Below are positions 48,717 to 60,673 of a stretch of 64,000 nt of DNA, one piece after another (position 1 is the first letter of the stretch; each line of letters opens with the position of its first letter). A program made the position numbers and the translations under genes. This DNA is from Bedellia somnulentella (lineage: Eukaryota > Arthropoda > Insecta > Lepidoptera > Bedelliidae). The DNA is taken from the NCBI GenBank assembly GCA_963576735.1, contig OY755198.1, positions 3,038,001-3,102,000 on the forward strand, in the 5' to 3' direction. The notes below the pieces were generated by a model. It was not told the DNA's origin. It saw only the letters and a program-made list of their open reading frames with translations, and ran no database searches.

Positions 48717-51700
48717 GGACGGAGTCAAGCCCCACTCCCTGACTGCTGTTCCTGTCTTTCACAATCGCACAAACTTGAATGGGCTTAACTTTGCTCCGTG
48801 TTTCCGCTAACTTTCAACCGATGTTTTATTTATTTGCTGTTACTGGGAGGTTCTCAAAATCTTTGTTTACTTTACTTGAAAAATTACTTATGACATCTTT
48901 TAAGTTTGTTGCAAAAACGATGATAGGGGCTTTCGTTATACAGTTTTCTCCTGAAATCTTCAATATAAATGATTACTTCAAAGCAAATCTGTATAGCAAT
49001 ACTTACAGTAATTATTGAAAACAGACTTGCTTGCAATATTGTGTTTTATATAGTTAGTTAATTTGCGTTCTTGAGAACTTCGTTAGTTGTGTTTGATTTA
49101 TTAATGTCGTTATTATTTGTAGAACTAAATACATGTTTTAAGTGCAAACGAAAACATCGATGTCTAATCTTTACTGAAGTTATTTTAAATATATGTAACA
49201 TGAAGTGGTACGACATATTTTGTGTCATCGTGATATTTCTTTATCTTTTTCATCACCATAGCCATTATGTATGTTGAGAAATACAATATTTATTAAATAC
49301 TAATCATAATTTGTTGAACGAAATTTGAATCCAGAAATAGCAAGGGAAAACATTGCCACAAACAAAATAGAACCAAAACTATGTGGCTTTTAGATTGGCT
49401 ATGGTGTTACAAACATGCAATAATATTTATTTATTATTTTATTATCCTGTGACTCAAAATAGAAAAAAAACTACATTCGTATTAGCGAAACATTTTAGTT
49501 TTTTTCTTATAAAAAATTAGCTTCTACTTTCTCACGAATACGAACGGATGTGGTGCGTTTTTTTAAGTTTAATTCTCTAATACTTAAAAACTGTGATGCT
49601 AAAATAAATCTATCCTTTAGTCTTTGGGACAGTCAGAAGAGTGAGACGGCATTAGATGAAAAACCTTCAAAAATGGTTTTCGAAAATGATAATTTTTTTA
49701 AGTCAGATAATGACAGTAGTAATGATTAACTTGCTTATGAAATGTGTTTGTTTAATGAAAAATGCATAACATTAGAATTAGATGTAAGTTCTAGTCTAAA
49801 TTATCACGCGGGCCAAAACGGTTGAAAAAATGAACCAGATAACAAGATTTTTTGAGAAAATTTTGAGTGAAAACTTCGAGAATGGGTACCAAACACCTGA
49901 GCACAAGAATAACTTAAGAAATTAGTCTAAAAGTAGATTTTTGGAAGCATGTTTAGTAGAAAAAGTAGAAAAACTACCAAAGCATAGTTTGCAACAGAGT
50001 GAGAAAATCTTTTGTAAAAAAATTTTTAACCGTATGCAAAAACGATGAAGGTTCATGTGATGAGAAGTATAAATAAATTTAAAAGAATAGATATAATTAA
50101 TATTATACAAAAATGAAGTAATCTTCTAGTCGTATATTAGTTGTAAGACAGTTTAAAACGTTGCTATATAGCCAAAAGCCAAACATTCAATTTCTAACGA
50201 ATCTTGAATTCCATGGTTTTAAAAATGGTTGTGTCTATAAATAAAGATACACTATAATTCTGGATATGATTGGATTCTAGTCAAAATATTAGATCTATTT
50301 ATAAATAGGCAAATGTGGAAAAGAAAAAATATTTATTGTCCTAGATGATATACTTAAGATAAAACATATACTGTAGTTTTGTGAGGGGATAGAAAACTTA
50401 TTCGTTCTCAATGTGCATTCAGCAATTGTTTTTATTCATTCAGCTGTATTTTTCATTATTAAAAGTTACCATCATTAATGAGATAAAAAAAATGTTCGGA
50501 AGTAAAGTGAATATGAAATGATATGCTAGTAAAACGATAATATATGAGGTCCTCTCTGGTATGAAGAAATGTGTTCTTTAAATAATAACTGAACAAGGGA
50601 ATTCTACATCGATGTAGGGCATCACATTGTGTTGGTTTATTAATGAGATGTAATAAAACTTAATATGTTGAAAATTTGATCATTGTCTGCTAAATATCTG
50701 GTCGAAAAGTAATTTAGTGACAATGGAACAATGAAATGGTTTTGGTGAGGTAAAAAGAATTGGAATGGCCAAGGGATTATGACACTTAAATACTATCAAT
50801 TATAATAAATCTAAAGCTAGATGAATGAATAAATAAAATTACTTTCATCATATGACAATTGTAATCGATAATATTTAAGAAAAGGACCAGTAGTTAGAAA
50901 GCTATCTAAATAGAAAAGATATGGAATGAATGTTTCAACTATCGTTTCTTACGAATGTAAGAATCTGTCGAGTGAAAAGTATACAACGTCTCTCGTTGAA
51001 AATTGAACGATGTTTGAGTAGAAAGAAAATATTCTCAATCACCTATTATGACTCGGCTAAGCTAAAAAATAATTGTATGTCATTTTTGAAAACTTTTTTA
51101 ATATTGTTCATATATTTAAAAGTGTATGAAGTTTGAACAATATTTTATAAACGATGTATTTTATATGTATTATATTTAACGGTGTTCTTTATTTATTTCA
51201 GTCTGTTTGTAGTTCAGTCTTTGTTTATCTGTTGTTTGTGCTCTAGTTTTATTTACATATTTAAACTCAGAAAGACATATCGCTAGATGAGATACATGTT
51301 AAGATTAAACTGTAATTTATATATAAAAAGGAATGAATTGTGTATTGTCAATTTGATCATTTCGTCAATATCTTGTGCGATGGGGTGTGACCCCTTCAGA
51401 ATATAATATCAATATATACCTAGCTAGAAAAATTTAGTAAATAAGTCCATTTAAAATGATGCTAGATGACAAAATTGCTGTGCGCCTATAACCGCTTAAA
51501 GTAGCTAATTAAGCATTATCATGATAAATATATATCCCAGTATTTAAGGAGTAATTTTAACCTTGATCTTGTCTCAATGACGACGCAAAAATTGCGCAGA
51601 GATTTCCATGCCTTTCATGTTGCTATATATACATACTTCCCTGTAAGATTAGGTGATAGTATAATTATATATTAGTAATATGTGAAAAGGTTGAGAAACC

Positions 51701-54344
51701 GACACTATTAAAAAAAATAAGTCATTGACACATTATTTAGTAATGTAAGCTTAATTTAAACTACAGCAAGTGGTCGTTTAGATAGATAAATTAATAATAT
51801 ACATTATGTTTAAAGTTTGAATGTGTATATCGATTTTTCAGTTTTTGATAAGTGCTATGGTGAAAATATTTTGCCATGTTTAATTATAATAGTTCTCAAT
51901 GTTTAACATTCCCATGAGACCAGATTTATAATTATAAAAATTAAACTGATAAATCGTTACACACTGTCAAACTAAACTCTAATGATAATTGCGCAAAATT
52001 TAACATTAGGATAAAGTCATCTAGATAGGATTTATAAAAGTTAACGTGTAATCATTAAACATATTTATTTATGTCATACGTTTTGATGTTTTATGTTTTA
52101 TCGAATAGTGAGGTAACTCTAAGTCCCAAAAAATAACACCAAATATTTTTAAAATCCCAACTTATATACCTGGTAGCGTGTTTTACGACAATTGGATAGG
52201 TATCTGATGATAATCTTTAGGTAAATCAAGGTAATGTTTTTAATTGTTTATAATTTTTCAGATTATTTAGTAGTGCAGAAGTTGCAAAAGCTGGTAATTG
52301 AAATAACACAATTCCAAATTAATTTTCAAGTTATTTAAAAATAATCATTTAAGATATAAAATACTTATCTAGCAGATAAAAACTACAACTAAAAGCAATT
52401 TTATTGTGCCTTTCTTCTTACTTAGAAAACTCTATAAATATATTTCAATGCAATCTTGAAAGTTCAGTACTAATTTGAGCCAGCTTTTGCTAACTAAGTG
52501 CCAAACTTTGAAACCTTTATTCAAATTCCTTTTTATTTGTGTTTTCTATGTAATATACAACCATTCAAAGCTCAATTGCGAAATTAATATTGATATTTAA
52601 ATTTATTTGTTTTTGTTCTGGAAATAATAATCATGACGCAACTGTAAACTTTAAGCCAAATGTAATAAAAAAATTACTAGAAAAATGGTCGAATATACAA
52701 AACATTAAATTGAGTCAATGTTATACGAATTACTAAAACTTCTCTTATTCGAACAAAATTCGTGTATTTGGTTATATATTTACTAAACAGCTGATATCTG
52801 TTCAATAGAGTCCTTAATACTATTCATTTAATTTCATCCGTATAATGGTTTTAGGTCATTTTGTCACTGCAAGAATGAAATTCGAAAATGTTAACAAAAA
52901 AACTATGTTATTCAAAATCCGTATATCCTCATATATTGTCACTTAGTGCAGTAGGAGCGTGATTGAGCAAAACAACTGCGAAGTTAAATAACTTCTTACT
53001 GCAATAAACGAATCAATGAAATCAGCTGTTTGTTATGAAAAGGAGCAAATTCCTATCAAAATAACATTTAAATAACCTTCTTAGAGTACTCAACAACTAA
53101 AAAAGCAATACTGAATAAAAAACTTGCCGTTTTGAATATTAAGTGCTTCTAGCTCTCTGACTATAATATTTTTTGTTGAATGTGGGCTAATACAAGTATT
53201 AAAACATAAACTCGATTCGCTTAGTTTTGTTGACATGTATTTTTTGTTTTAATGTTTACCATAAATTGTATGGTTGATTGCTGTCTTAATTTTCCATAAA
53301 TAAAATTTGGGTATTCGGCCCGTTCTTGAGTAAAGCCCAATGTAATACCAATGGTGAGTATATTAAATTAATTACATGTGCATCTATGCACTGGTGCAGC
53401 TAATTTGGTTTAGAACACCAAAGCTTATAAAATAAACCTTTTTATCTTACTTCTATAAGCCTGTATGTCAAATCGATGTCTTAAATGATATAAAATATCA
53501 GCAATACTAAGCAATAGTCTGTGTGTTAGATATCCATTTTATTTTCCGTACCGCTAGTTGATCTTTTCAAATAATAAGCAAGATTTGTCAATCAAGTTTG
53601 TAACCATCTATTTTTTTTTCTAAATGAAAACTTTTAATTTTATTGGAAATTATAAGTTATTTTTAAGTTGCACCTGGATTTCGAAATTCATCACTAACCC
53701 ACAAAAATATGCCTGTGGGACATCGATGGTCAAAAAGTAATGTAATGAAGTAACTTTCTTGTAGCCATTCTAGTTTTGAACTCACAAAATTAATGTTCAG
53801 TTTTAATAATAAAATCAATAAGTAAGATCGAAAATTGTTTACTCACGTTCACAAATCTACAATAACTCAACTCCTAATATCTTGATTGCCAAATCTTGTC
53901 TCAAAAACTTTTGTCATACTGGAAATTGAAACTCAAAAATTATTAAAATACACTTACATTAAAATGTTTATATATTATTCCTCATTTAAAATTAACCAAT
54001 CATCAGTCAAAGCTGGTTTTGTATTTGGCAATAAAATTGCATATTGACCATGACAATCTGCTAAAATGTAACAAATTCAGGTATGACAAAGTTTTTGAAA
54101 TTGTTGTCAATAGTATATGTTAACTTCTATACATAATATACAATGCTTTCGTCCATAACTTTATTTTATTAATGTTAGGCATGTGATTCCTAAATTAATA
54201 TCCAAGAGGAGTGAATTATGTTAGTTTAGAACAAAACAAATACATGGTAGCCAAGATTATACTTCTTGATTTACATGTAGTATGCAATGAAAGCCAATCA
54301 AAACTTTGTTAGGAAACAAATAAAAAACGTGAACATTAATAATT

Positions 54345-54540
54345 TTATTACAGATTAACTTATGCCAAGTATACGCACGTTTATAAATCCTGAAGAATGA
54401 GAGAATGTATGCAATGTTTGCGAGTGTGTCTATATGCAACGAAACATGGTATTAAATAAACGATGGTTGGTAATGAGACTCTAATCACATCGTACTAAAA
54501 TAATATAAAAAATCCTAATACCCCTTACCGTTTCATTAAG
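54345..54540 (-). mobile_element. Ancient SINE-A copy
   Basis: ACGCACGTTTATAAATCCTG then GGTTGGTAATGAGACTCTAA and CCTAATACCCCTTACC keep the order of the family, with heavy divergence. Confidence 0.55.
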
Positions 54541-55494
54541 CAATCCTGCATCGATTTTAATCAGCGTTTTATTCAACAAATGCTGTCTCTAAATATTCAA
54601 TTCATATTTCTCCTGAAATACTTGCATTAATTAAAAATGCTTTAGATTCAGTGAAGACTAAAACAAAGTTATGGATCACAGAAGTTCAATTATGCTATTG
54701 ACAACAAACCTAGGTGTTTTTAATTTCATCGTTGTGTGTTTTGTAAATCTTTGTGTAGGATATCCTCTAAGACCTGTTTGTGTATGTATCTAGATGAAAA
54801 TATACTTGAAAAGTATAAACTTTTAAGTGGCTTCAAAGCCCTAATTTCTTCCAAGGGCATTTGATACTGCTTCATACTAAAACGAAAAGGTAAAGGTAGA
54901 ATCAAGATAAATAATAAAACGACTAATATGTAATGATGTCTAGTGCAATATATCTTCATTTGTTGGTAACCGTCCATTCGGTGTTGTAAAATGTAGTAAC
55001 AGTGACAAAGCAGCTGGATTATTAAATCTATTAGAGAATGAGTCACCTGCGAATGGTTTTTTTTGACAAATTTACGTCAGTTAGTTCATTCTGCTTGTGT
55101 TGAACTATCTTATGCATTTGAATACTTTTGCAAGATTTGCGCACACCATATTTTTTAACGCGTTCTCCTATCTAAAAAGAAAACAACTTTGTTCGGAAAT
55201 GATCCCAGCGTTATTTTTTTTAACAAATCAATCCATACGGCTGGTTTTTGCTCTACTATAGTTTTTATATTTTCTTATATTGATATTTTAGTTAATTTGT
55301 CCCAAAAACGGAATTTTTAGAAAAAGCAGAAAACATATTTATTCTATGTTTATTTCAGTTTTTACACACTTCCTTTCTCCTGGGTCAATGGAATTAAGAA
55401 TGATTCTTATTCGCAATGATCACCTTTATCTAATATCTTATTTTCCATATTTCTTAAGTAAAAGAAAGTGGTGTTTACACTATTTATAACTCGA

Positions 55495-55645
55495 CAACAG
55501 ATGAACCGATCCAGCTGAAAATTGTCAGAAAGGTAGTTTAGAACCAGGAAAAGGATATACGATATATATCATCGCTAAATATTGTAGGGGGTAGGCAGTA
55601 AATAATATTTAACAGTATCCGTGCGAAGCCGGGGCGGACCACTAG
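55495..55645 (+). repeat. Helitron-like 3' end
   Basis: GATGAACCGATCCAGCTGAA then CCGTGCGAAGCCGGGGCGG and a terminal CACTAGTA. Such ends (CTAG-type terminus) are widespread in insect genomes. Class assigned from memory. Confidence 0.45.
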
Positions 55646-56523
55646 TATTTCAAATAAAATCAAACGCAGGTGGCTTTTTTCAGTGGTACTTATTATAAAT
55701 ATTTGAATTTATTAGATTTCCTTTCTTTATCGAGTATTTTCATGTAATTGGGAGCTCTTTAGAAGATGCACTTTGTTGAACTAGGATAGAGTTCGAGATT
55801 TTTTTCTTTGAGCATTTTGTTTTAAAAGAGAGCAATTTCATAATTACTGAATAATGCATTTATGATTTGCTTTAATTAAGCATATTAACAATCCTAATCT
55901 ATTATCGTGACTTTTAACACGGAACAGTTATAAAATGTGCTTGTAAAAATGATGTTCTATATTTATTTTATAATGAGTTATTATTTCAATTGATTCTTAA
56001 GAGTTCCCATTTACTATATAAGTTGGTACGGTACATTCTTAATTTCAAAATTTCAGAACGCACAGAACCGTAAACAGTTATTTGAAACAAAAATCAAGTA
56101 AGAATGTGATTTTTTCGAACTTAATTAAAAAACCTTTGACCACAGAGCGGGTTAGTGATTTTCGTCGATAATCCTTTTATAATTCTCCAAATTTTTACAA
56201 TATATTAAAAATGTATCCCTAAGAAAATGAGTAGGACTTATTTTTATAACCCCTCTTGAATTTTTTACCCAGCGGCAGCGGGTATTTTTCTTTTGTTTAT
56301 GAAAAATAGCTAAATTAGAACTAGATTTTAAAAAGTAGAAAATTAAGGATATTAAAATATATGAATACATATAACTTTAAGGCTATGCATACGAAAAACA
56401 ACTGTTTTGTTTTGTTGATTCTTCGATGTTTTGTTTCGTTGTGTTATTTGACTGTTGCGTTAAAGATAGAAAGATTCTTCATATTTGCATTGCAGTTTTT
56501 TAAATGATAAATGGTATTTGCTA

Positions 56524-56645
56524 TTTTTGTCATGAACTCAAACTCAAACGTTTGCGATGTATATTCCAGAAGGGATTGGCAGAGGTACTAATACTACTGA
56601 ACATCAAATAGAAATTGTCAAGTGATGTTCAGAGTTCCCAAGTCA
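56524..56645 (-). mobile_element. SINE-B 3' part, decayed
   Basis: CAAACGTTTGCGATGTATAT to AAGTGATGTTCAGAG. Confidence 0.7.
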
Positions 56646-57296
56646 TAAACGTGAGTTTTGTCGTAAATATCTCGATTACATTTTTTTGGAAGAAAACCAT
56701 TCTATTTGGTCTTCATATCAAACAAATAGTCGGTTTTGTTATTTTCAGTTAAATATCACATTAAAGTTCATTAAAAGCCACAATTTTTTGTAAATTACAA
56801 AATCTAATTATCGAAGTTTTAGTGAGTGTTCTTTTGCTAACATTTTTTTTTATTTAGTGAAATCAGCAGTCAATAGATCAAAACTAAGATTTTAGATGGG
56901 ACTGAGATTTATGGAAAAGATAAATTTAGTAGCCTATCTGATGCCTTGGTGTTTTTTTTTAAAAAAAAAGTACTTGTAACTTTAAAGTTCTGGATATTTT
57001 AATTTGTTCATCATTTTCCACCGCAAAAATCTCTCAACTAAAAAAACCATTTCTTGAAATATTATATCATATTAGTGTTCTATTGATATGGAACATTAAG
57101 CCAATTCACTATACAAATGACACATGTAAACTCAATTAGTTTTCGTATTAATGACAAATTCAATTAAATAAATAAAAAAAAATACATAACTCATAAATCT
57201 ACTAGTCCGTCTAACTGTTTGGACAGTTTTTGTCAAAGTCATTAAATCGTGTAAACGATTATAAAACCATAAGTACGTAGTAATTTTTAAACTTAC
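56646..57296. other. AT-rich unassigned DNA
   Basis: No gene or recognised repeat. Confidence 0.4.
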
Positions 57297-57432
57297 TTAC
57301 TTATACTCACGCCCATTTTTCCCATTGGGGTAGGTAGAGACCATCGATCGCCACTTTGAGCGATATTGACAAATCTCTCTTGCTTCCCTTACATTCATTA
57401 TTCTTCTCATACATGCTCTTTTGTTCTTTTAC
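57297..57432 (-). mobile_element. RTE LINE 3' fragment
   Basis: CTTATACTCACGCCCATTTT to TACATGCTCTTTTGTTC. Diverged and 5' truncated. Confidence 0.8.
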
Positions 57433-57683
57433 AAGAATATTAAAAACTATTTAATTTATTATATTATTTAATTTGGCTACCATAAGTTAAAAAGCTGCGA
57501 TGCAAATTTAATAGCAATTTAAAGTAAGTATATACGATATACTGTGTACCTACCTATGTTAAGATAGCCATATGATGCATACATATGATATTAACTTGTA
57601 AGAGAAGACGAAGCGAAATAAAAATACGAAAATATATTGGCTTTTTTATTTAATACATTCCTTAGTTTGTAATAAAACAAAAC

Positions 57684-58245
57684 GTTCTACTCTTCACATC
57701 GAGAAATATAAAAAACAATACTTATCTCCTCTGCTGGTTGCTGTGTAGTGTCGGCTTAGAATAGCACTACCCCATTTTTTCTGGTGGGTGAACGTAAGAG
57801 GCGACTAACGGTATTGGGGCTTTTAAAGGATTTTTGGGCGATGCGGTTGGAGACCCATCACCAACAACCTTCATTTTACCAACTTTTCCCCACTCAACTT
57901 TCCAAAAGTGGCTGAGGAATTTCTAATTCCTTAGCTCTGGCTACCCCTTCCAGGGATTTATAGCCGTGAGTATGTATGTATGTATGTTATCTCTTCTATC
58001 CCTTAAAAAAAGTTTTCTATCTTGCTCACACAAAACGAATATTCGAATATTTTGATAAGTGAGTATACATGGTGATATTCCACGAATCTAACGATACCTC
58101 CGTAGTTGTCGCTGCTTTAATCGAATAGAAAGTGCCAATATTAGTTAGAGGATATATCATAATGTCAAAATTCGAATATTCGTGAGAGCGAGACAGAAAT
58201 AAATGTTAATATAGGTAGAGGAGATCCGCATGCCAATGAGAGGTT
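57684..58245. mobile_element. MITE-1 copy C, interrupted by a SINE-A
   Basis: The left end GTTCTACTCTTCACATCGAG is followed by a SINE-A. The remainder resumes at 57988 and includes ATTCCACGAATCTAACGATA and AAATTCGAATATTCG. Confidence 0.68.
57740..57987 (+). mobile_element. SINE-A copy inside MITE-1
   Basis: Full length, subtype 1. TTATCTCCTCT before and TTATCTCTTCT after it (57722-57732 and 57988-57998) form a target-site duplication, with seven extra bases (GCTGGTT) before the element start. Confidence 0.88.
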
Positions 58246-58341
58246 TTCCATTTTTTCTTTTTTTCTTCTTCCCTGTTCTCGGGATAGATAGCGCCAGACT
58301 TGCTATGTTACTGGTAGGAACGGAACGTCACACCGTTAAAT

Positions 58342-58690
58342 CGTTACCCCACGCAACTTCCAAAATTGGCTGAGGAATTTCTACTTGCTTAGCTCTTACA
58401 TACATACATATACTCACGGCTATAAATCCCTAAAAGGGGTGGCCAGAGCTAAGGAATTAGAAATTCCCAAGCCACTTTTGGATATTTGAGTGGGGAAAAG
58501 ATGGTAAAATAAAGGTTTTTGGTGATGGGTCTCCAACCGCATCGCCCAAAAATTCCTTAAAAGCCCCAATACCGTTAGTCGCCTCTTACGTACACCCACA
58601 GGAAGAAATGGGGTAGAGCTATTCTAAGCCGACACTACACTAACTTAGCTCTTCTAGGGATTTATAGCCGTGGGTATATGTATGTACGTA
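58342..58690 (+). mobile_element. SINE-A copy split by another SINE-A
   Basis: The plus-strand host is 58342-58396 and 58644-58690. The break carries CTTAGCTCT on both sides. Confidence 0.86.
58397..58643 (-). mobile_element. SINE-A copy nested in SINE-A
   Basis: The 9-bp target-site duplication CTTAGCTCT (58388-58396 and 58644-58652) lies within a plus-strand SINE-A. Full length. Confidence 0.9.
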
Positions 58691-58699
58691 TGAAGTGTT

Positions 58700-58915
58700 A
58701 GATCCGGCTTCAAAACATTTACGCCGTACATCCCCGACAGAATTGACAGAGGTACTAATACTTCTAGGGATCACTTGAGATTGTCACCTCCTATTAAAAG
58801 TACCCACGTTTATGTGGACAGTAAACTCACGTGACGGAGGATCAATGTCAGTCACGTGATAGACACATAACTAAGCGCAAGTTAGCCACGTGGGTTAGTG
58901 GGTTTGAGATGTCCT
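58700..58915 (-). mobile_element. SINE-B copy, decayed
   Basis: ACATTTACGCCGTACATCCC to AGCCACGTGGGTTAGTGGG. The head is lost. Confidence 0.7.
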
Positions 58916-58917
58916 TA

Positions 58918-59040
58918 ATCTAACTTACTTAATACTCATGCCCATTATTCCCACTGGGGTAGACAGAGCGCGATCTTGACAAATCTTTCTTGCTTTCCTT
59001 ACATTCAGTATTTTTCTCATACATGCTCTTTTATTGTTCT
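58918..59040 (-). mobile_element. RTE LINE 3' fragment
   Basis: TTAATACTCATGCCCATTAT to ACATGCTCTTTTATTG, with a ~12-bp deletion. A SINE-A scrap (AATTGGGTAGGGAAAAGAAG) follows at 59063-59120. Confidence 0.75.
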
Positions 59041-59147
59041 CTCTTTGTTAGTAGAGCTCGGCCTTGTTTTGAAAATTGGGTAGGGAAAAGAAGGTTACTT
59101 TAAGGATGGTTGTTGATAGTTAAATAAATAAGTAAATATATATGGAC

Positions 59148-59335
59148 CAAATTGGGAGTGTGCTCAAAAAGGCTGGCGTCCGAAGTATGAAGAACAAAAG
59201 AGCATGTATGAAAAGATTGATGGATGTAAACGAAGCTAGAGAGGTTTGTCAGGATCGTACGAAGTGGCGATGGATAGTCTCTGCCTACCCCAACGGGAAT
59301 TAATGGCGTGAGTATATGTATGTATGTATGTATGT
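59148..59335 (+). mobile_element. RTE LINE 3' fragment with target-site duplication
   Basis: ATATGGAC at 59140-59147 and 59336-59343. About 190 bp of the 3' end, close to the intact copy. Confidence 0.88.
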
Positions 59336-59391
59336 ATATGGACATATTACACAGATGAAGTTAGCCCTAAACTGAATAGAACTTGTTTTAT

Positions 59392-59575
59392 GGTATACTT
59401 ACTTAAAGATATATTTAATATTACATAATACACATATAAATAAGATCCAAGACTAAGAAACAATCATTTATGCTCGTCACATAAATGTTGCTCTACGCGG
59501 GGATCGAACCCGCAACCTCCGGAGCGAGAAGCTAGTCACCTATCCACTCGACCACGGCTGTCGTCGTCTCCATAT
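59392..59575 (-). mobile_element. SINE-D, lepidopteran-type tRNA-derived SINE
   Basis: On the minus strand: head GACGACAGCCGTGGTCGAGT, B-box-like GGTTCGATCCCC, then GAGCAACATTTATGTGACGA and TTAGTCTTGGATCTTATTTA. The body resembles SINEs I recall from many Lepidoptera. The acceptor ends do not pair, so it is not a tRNA gene. Confidence 0.72.
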
Positions 59576-59789
59576 ACTAGTAAATAAATAAACGTGAACG
59601 GGCGTGCATATAACTGTATGAGAAGGGCAAGCACGAGCGCTATTTTTTCGACACGATAACGGTTAGAATGAGATGGCAGTATACGATACTAAGTAAGTGC
59701 ATAAAAGATGGCTGCTTTATCCCACGCGATAACTAGTTTAAACATGGCTCGTGCTTGCTCTGCAGAAAACATAAACCATTGATTTATTT

Positions 59790-59958
59790 CAAAAAGGGCA
59801 CGCGTCCGAAATATGAATGATAAAAGATCATGTATGAAAAGATTGATAGAGGTGAACAAAGAGAACATTTCTTCGTTGCCAGGATTGTACAAAGTGGCGA
59901 TCGATCTCTGCCTACCCCAATAGGAACTTACGACGTGAGAATGTATGTAGGTATCTTA
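59790..59958 (+). mobile_element. RTE LINE 3' fragment, decayed
   Basis: AAAGGGCACGCGTCCGAAAT to GACGTGAGAATGTATGTAGG. Confidence 0.78.
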
Positions 59959-59960
59959 TT

Positions 59961-60245
59961 TGTTTTTTTTATCAATTTAAATATAGACAGTGTAATACTA
60001 ATATTAATAAATTTCTTCGCTTAATTCCGCTAAATAATACCTGCAGTCTTCATGCAACATGCACTGTGCACCGCCCGCCCTTCCACTTACAAGAAATCGA
60101 AAAGCAGACAATGCACCACACACACACCCGCAAGCGAAAACCACAGGCAACCACAAACATGCGACGCGTTTCGACTCAACACGAGTCATTGACGAGCAGT
60201 TAGTAGACAGTTCGGCAGCTGACCACCGAGCATGTTTGTGGTAGT
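59961..60245. other. Stretch with nested short inverted repeats beside the viral element
   Basis: Contains CCACAAACATG (60151-60161) and its inverse CATGTTTGTGG (60231-60241), GACTC-AACAC-GAGTC, and the 37-bp segment (60194-60230) shared with 20295. It may be a terminal region of the viral element or an older repeat; it cannot be decided here. Confidence 0.45.
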
Positions 60246-60459
60246 AGTATGAAATTGGGCATCCTGGCTCACGGTCTTTCAAACATAATTGAAGTTTTAG
60301 TTTTCAGTTATAGTGAATAGATCAACTATAAGCGCGCATGAGAGGCGCTCTACGAGCGCCTCTTGCGCGCGCCACGAGTCGATCTATTCACATATAACTG
60401 AAAACTAAAACTTCAATTATGTTTGAAAGATCGCGATCCAGGATGCCCAATTTCATACT
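60246..60459. repeat. 214-bp near-perfect palindrome
   Basis: Arms 60246-60350 and 60354-60459 are complementary with a 3-base centre (TAC). Differences are a block of about 7 bases (CTCACGG against ATCGCGA on the other strand), one 1-base indel and a short mismatch patch near the centre, where the stem is GC-rich (GAGGCGCTC). It lies beyond the last gene of the viral element. Confidence 0.9.
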
Positions 60460-60673
60460 TTTATTATAAATCATATTAATATAGAAACGTAAGTTATAAA
60501 CTTTAACATTAATCGATCGACATTTAATTCAATCAATACATACATAACATTTAGATAGAAATTAAAAATTGCTATCTAATTCAATCAATACCTACATACC
60601 TGTTAATACTTCTTATCTGTAAAGAGTTGATCTATTCAATTTAAGGTGTAAAATTAAAGACTAAGTAGATTTC
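60460..60673. other. AT-rich spacer with a short duplication
   Basis: TAATTCAATCAATACATACA and CTAATTCAATCAATACCTAC lie about 50 bp apart (60524 and 60576). No gene. Confidence 0.5.

Larger units (their letters stand above)
48717..56523 (+). other. Probable long 3' UTR and downstream flank of TIA-1
   Basis: About 7.8 kb, very AT-rich, without convincing coding regions. Many AATAAA-type hexamers occur (e.g. near 49602, 50828, 53298), so the poly(A) site cannot be chosen. Only old insertions are seen: a badly decayed SINE-A (about 54345-54540, TGGTTGGTAATGAGACTCTA) and a Helitron-like 3' end (55495-55645, GTGCGAAGCCGGGGCGG then CTAGT). The scarcity of young SINEs contrasts sharply with the introns. 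Confidence 0.5.

Noticed and set aside
49071..51136. Short open frames in the downstream AT-rich region
   Set aside because: They are AT-driven, with no domain, no splice signals and no neighbour support.
59485..59575. Possible tRNA gene on the minus strand
   Set aside because: The 5' and 3' ends are not complementary, and a SINE body continues after the T arm.
60004..60282. Minus-strand 92-codon frame next to the viral element
   Set aside because: It overlaps the palindrome and inverted-repeat DNA, has no family features and sits outside the ATGA-linked gene set.
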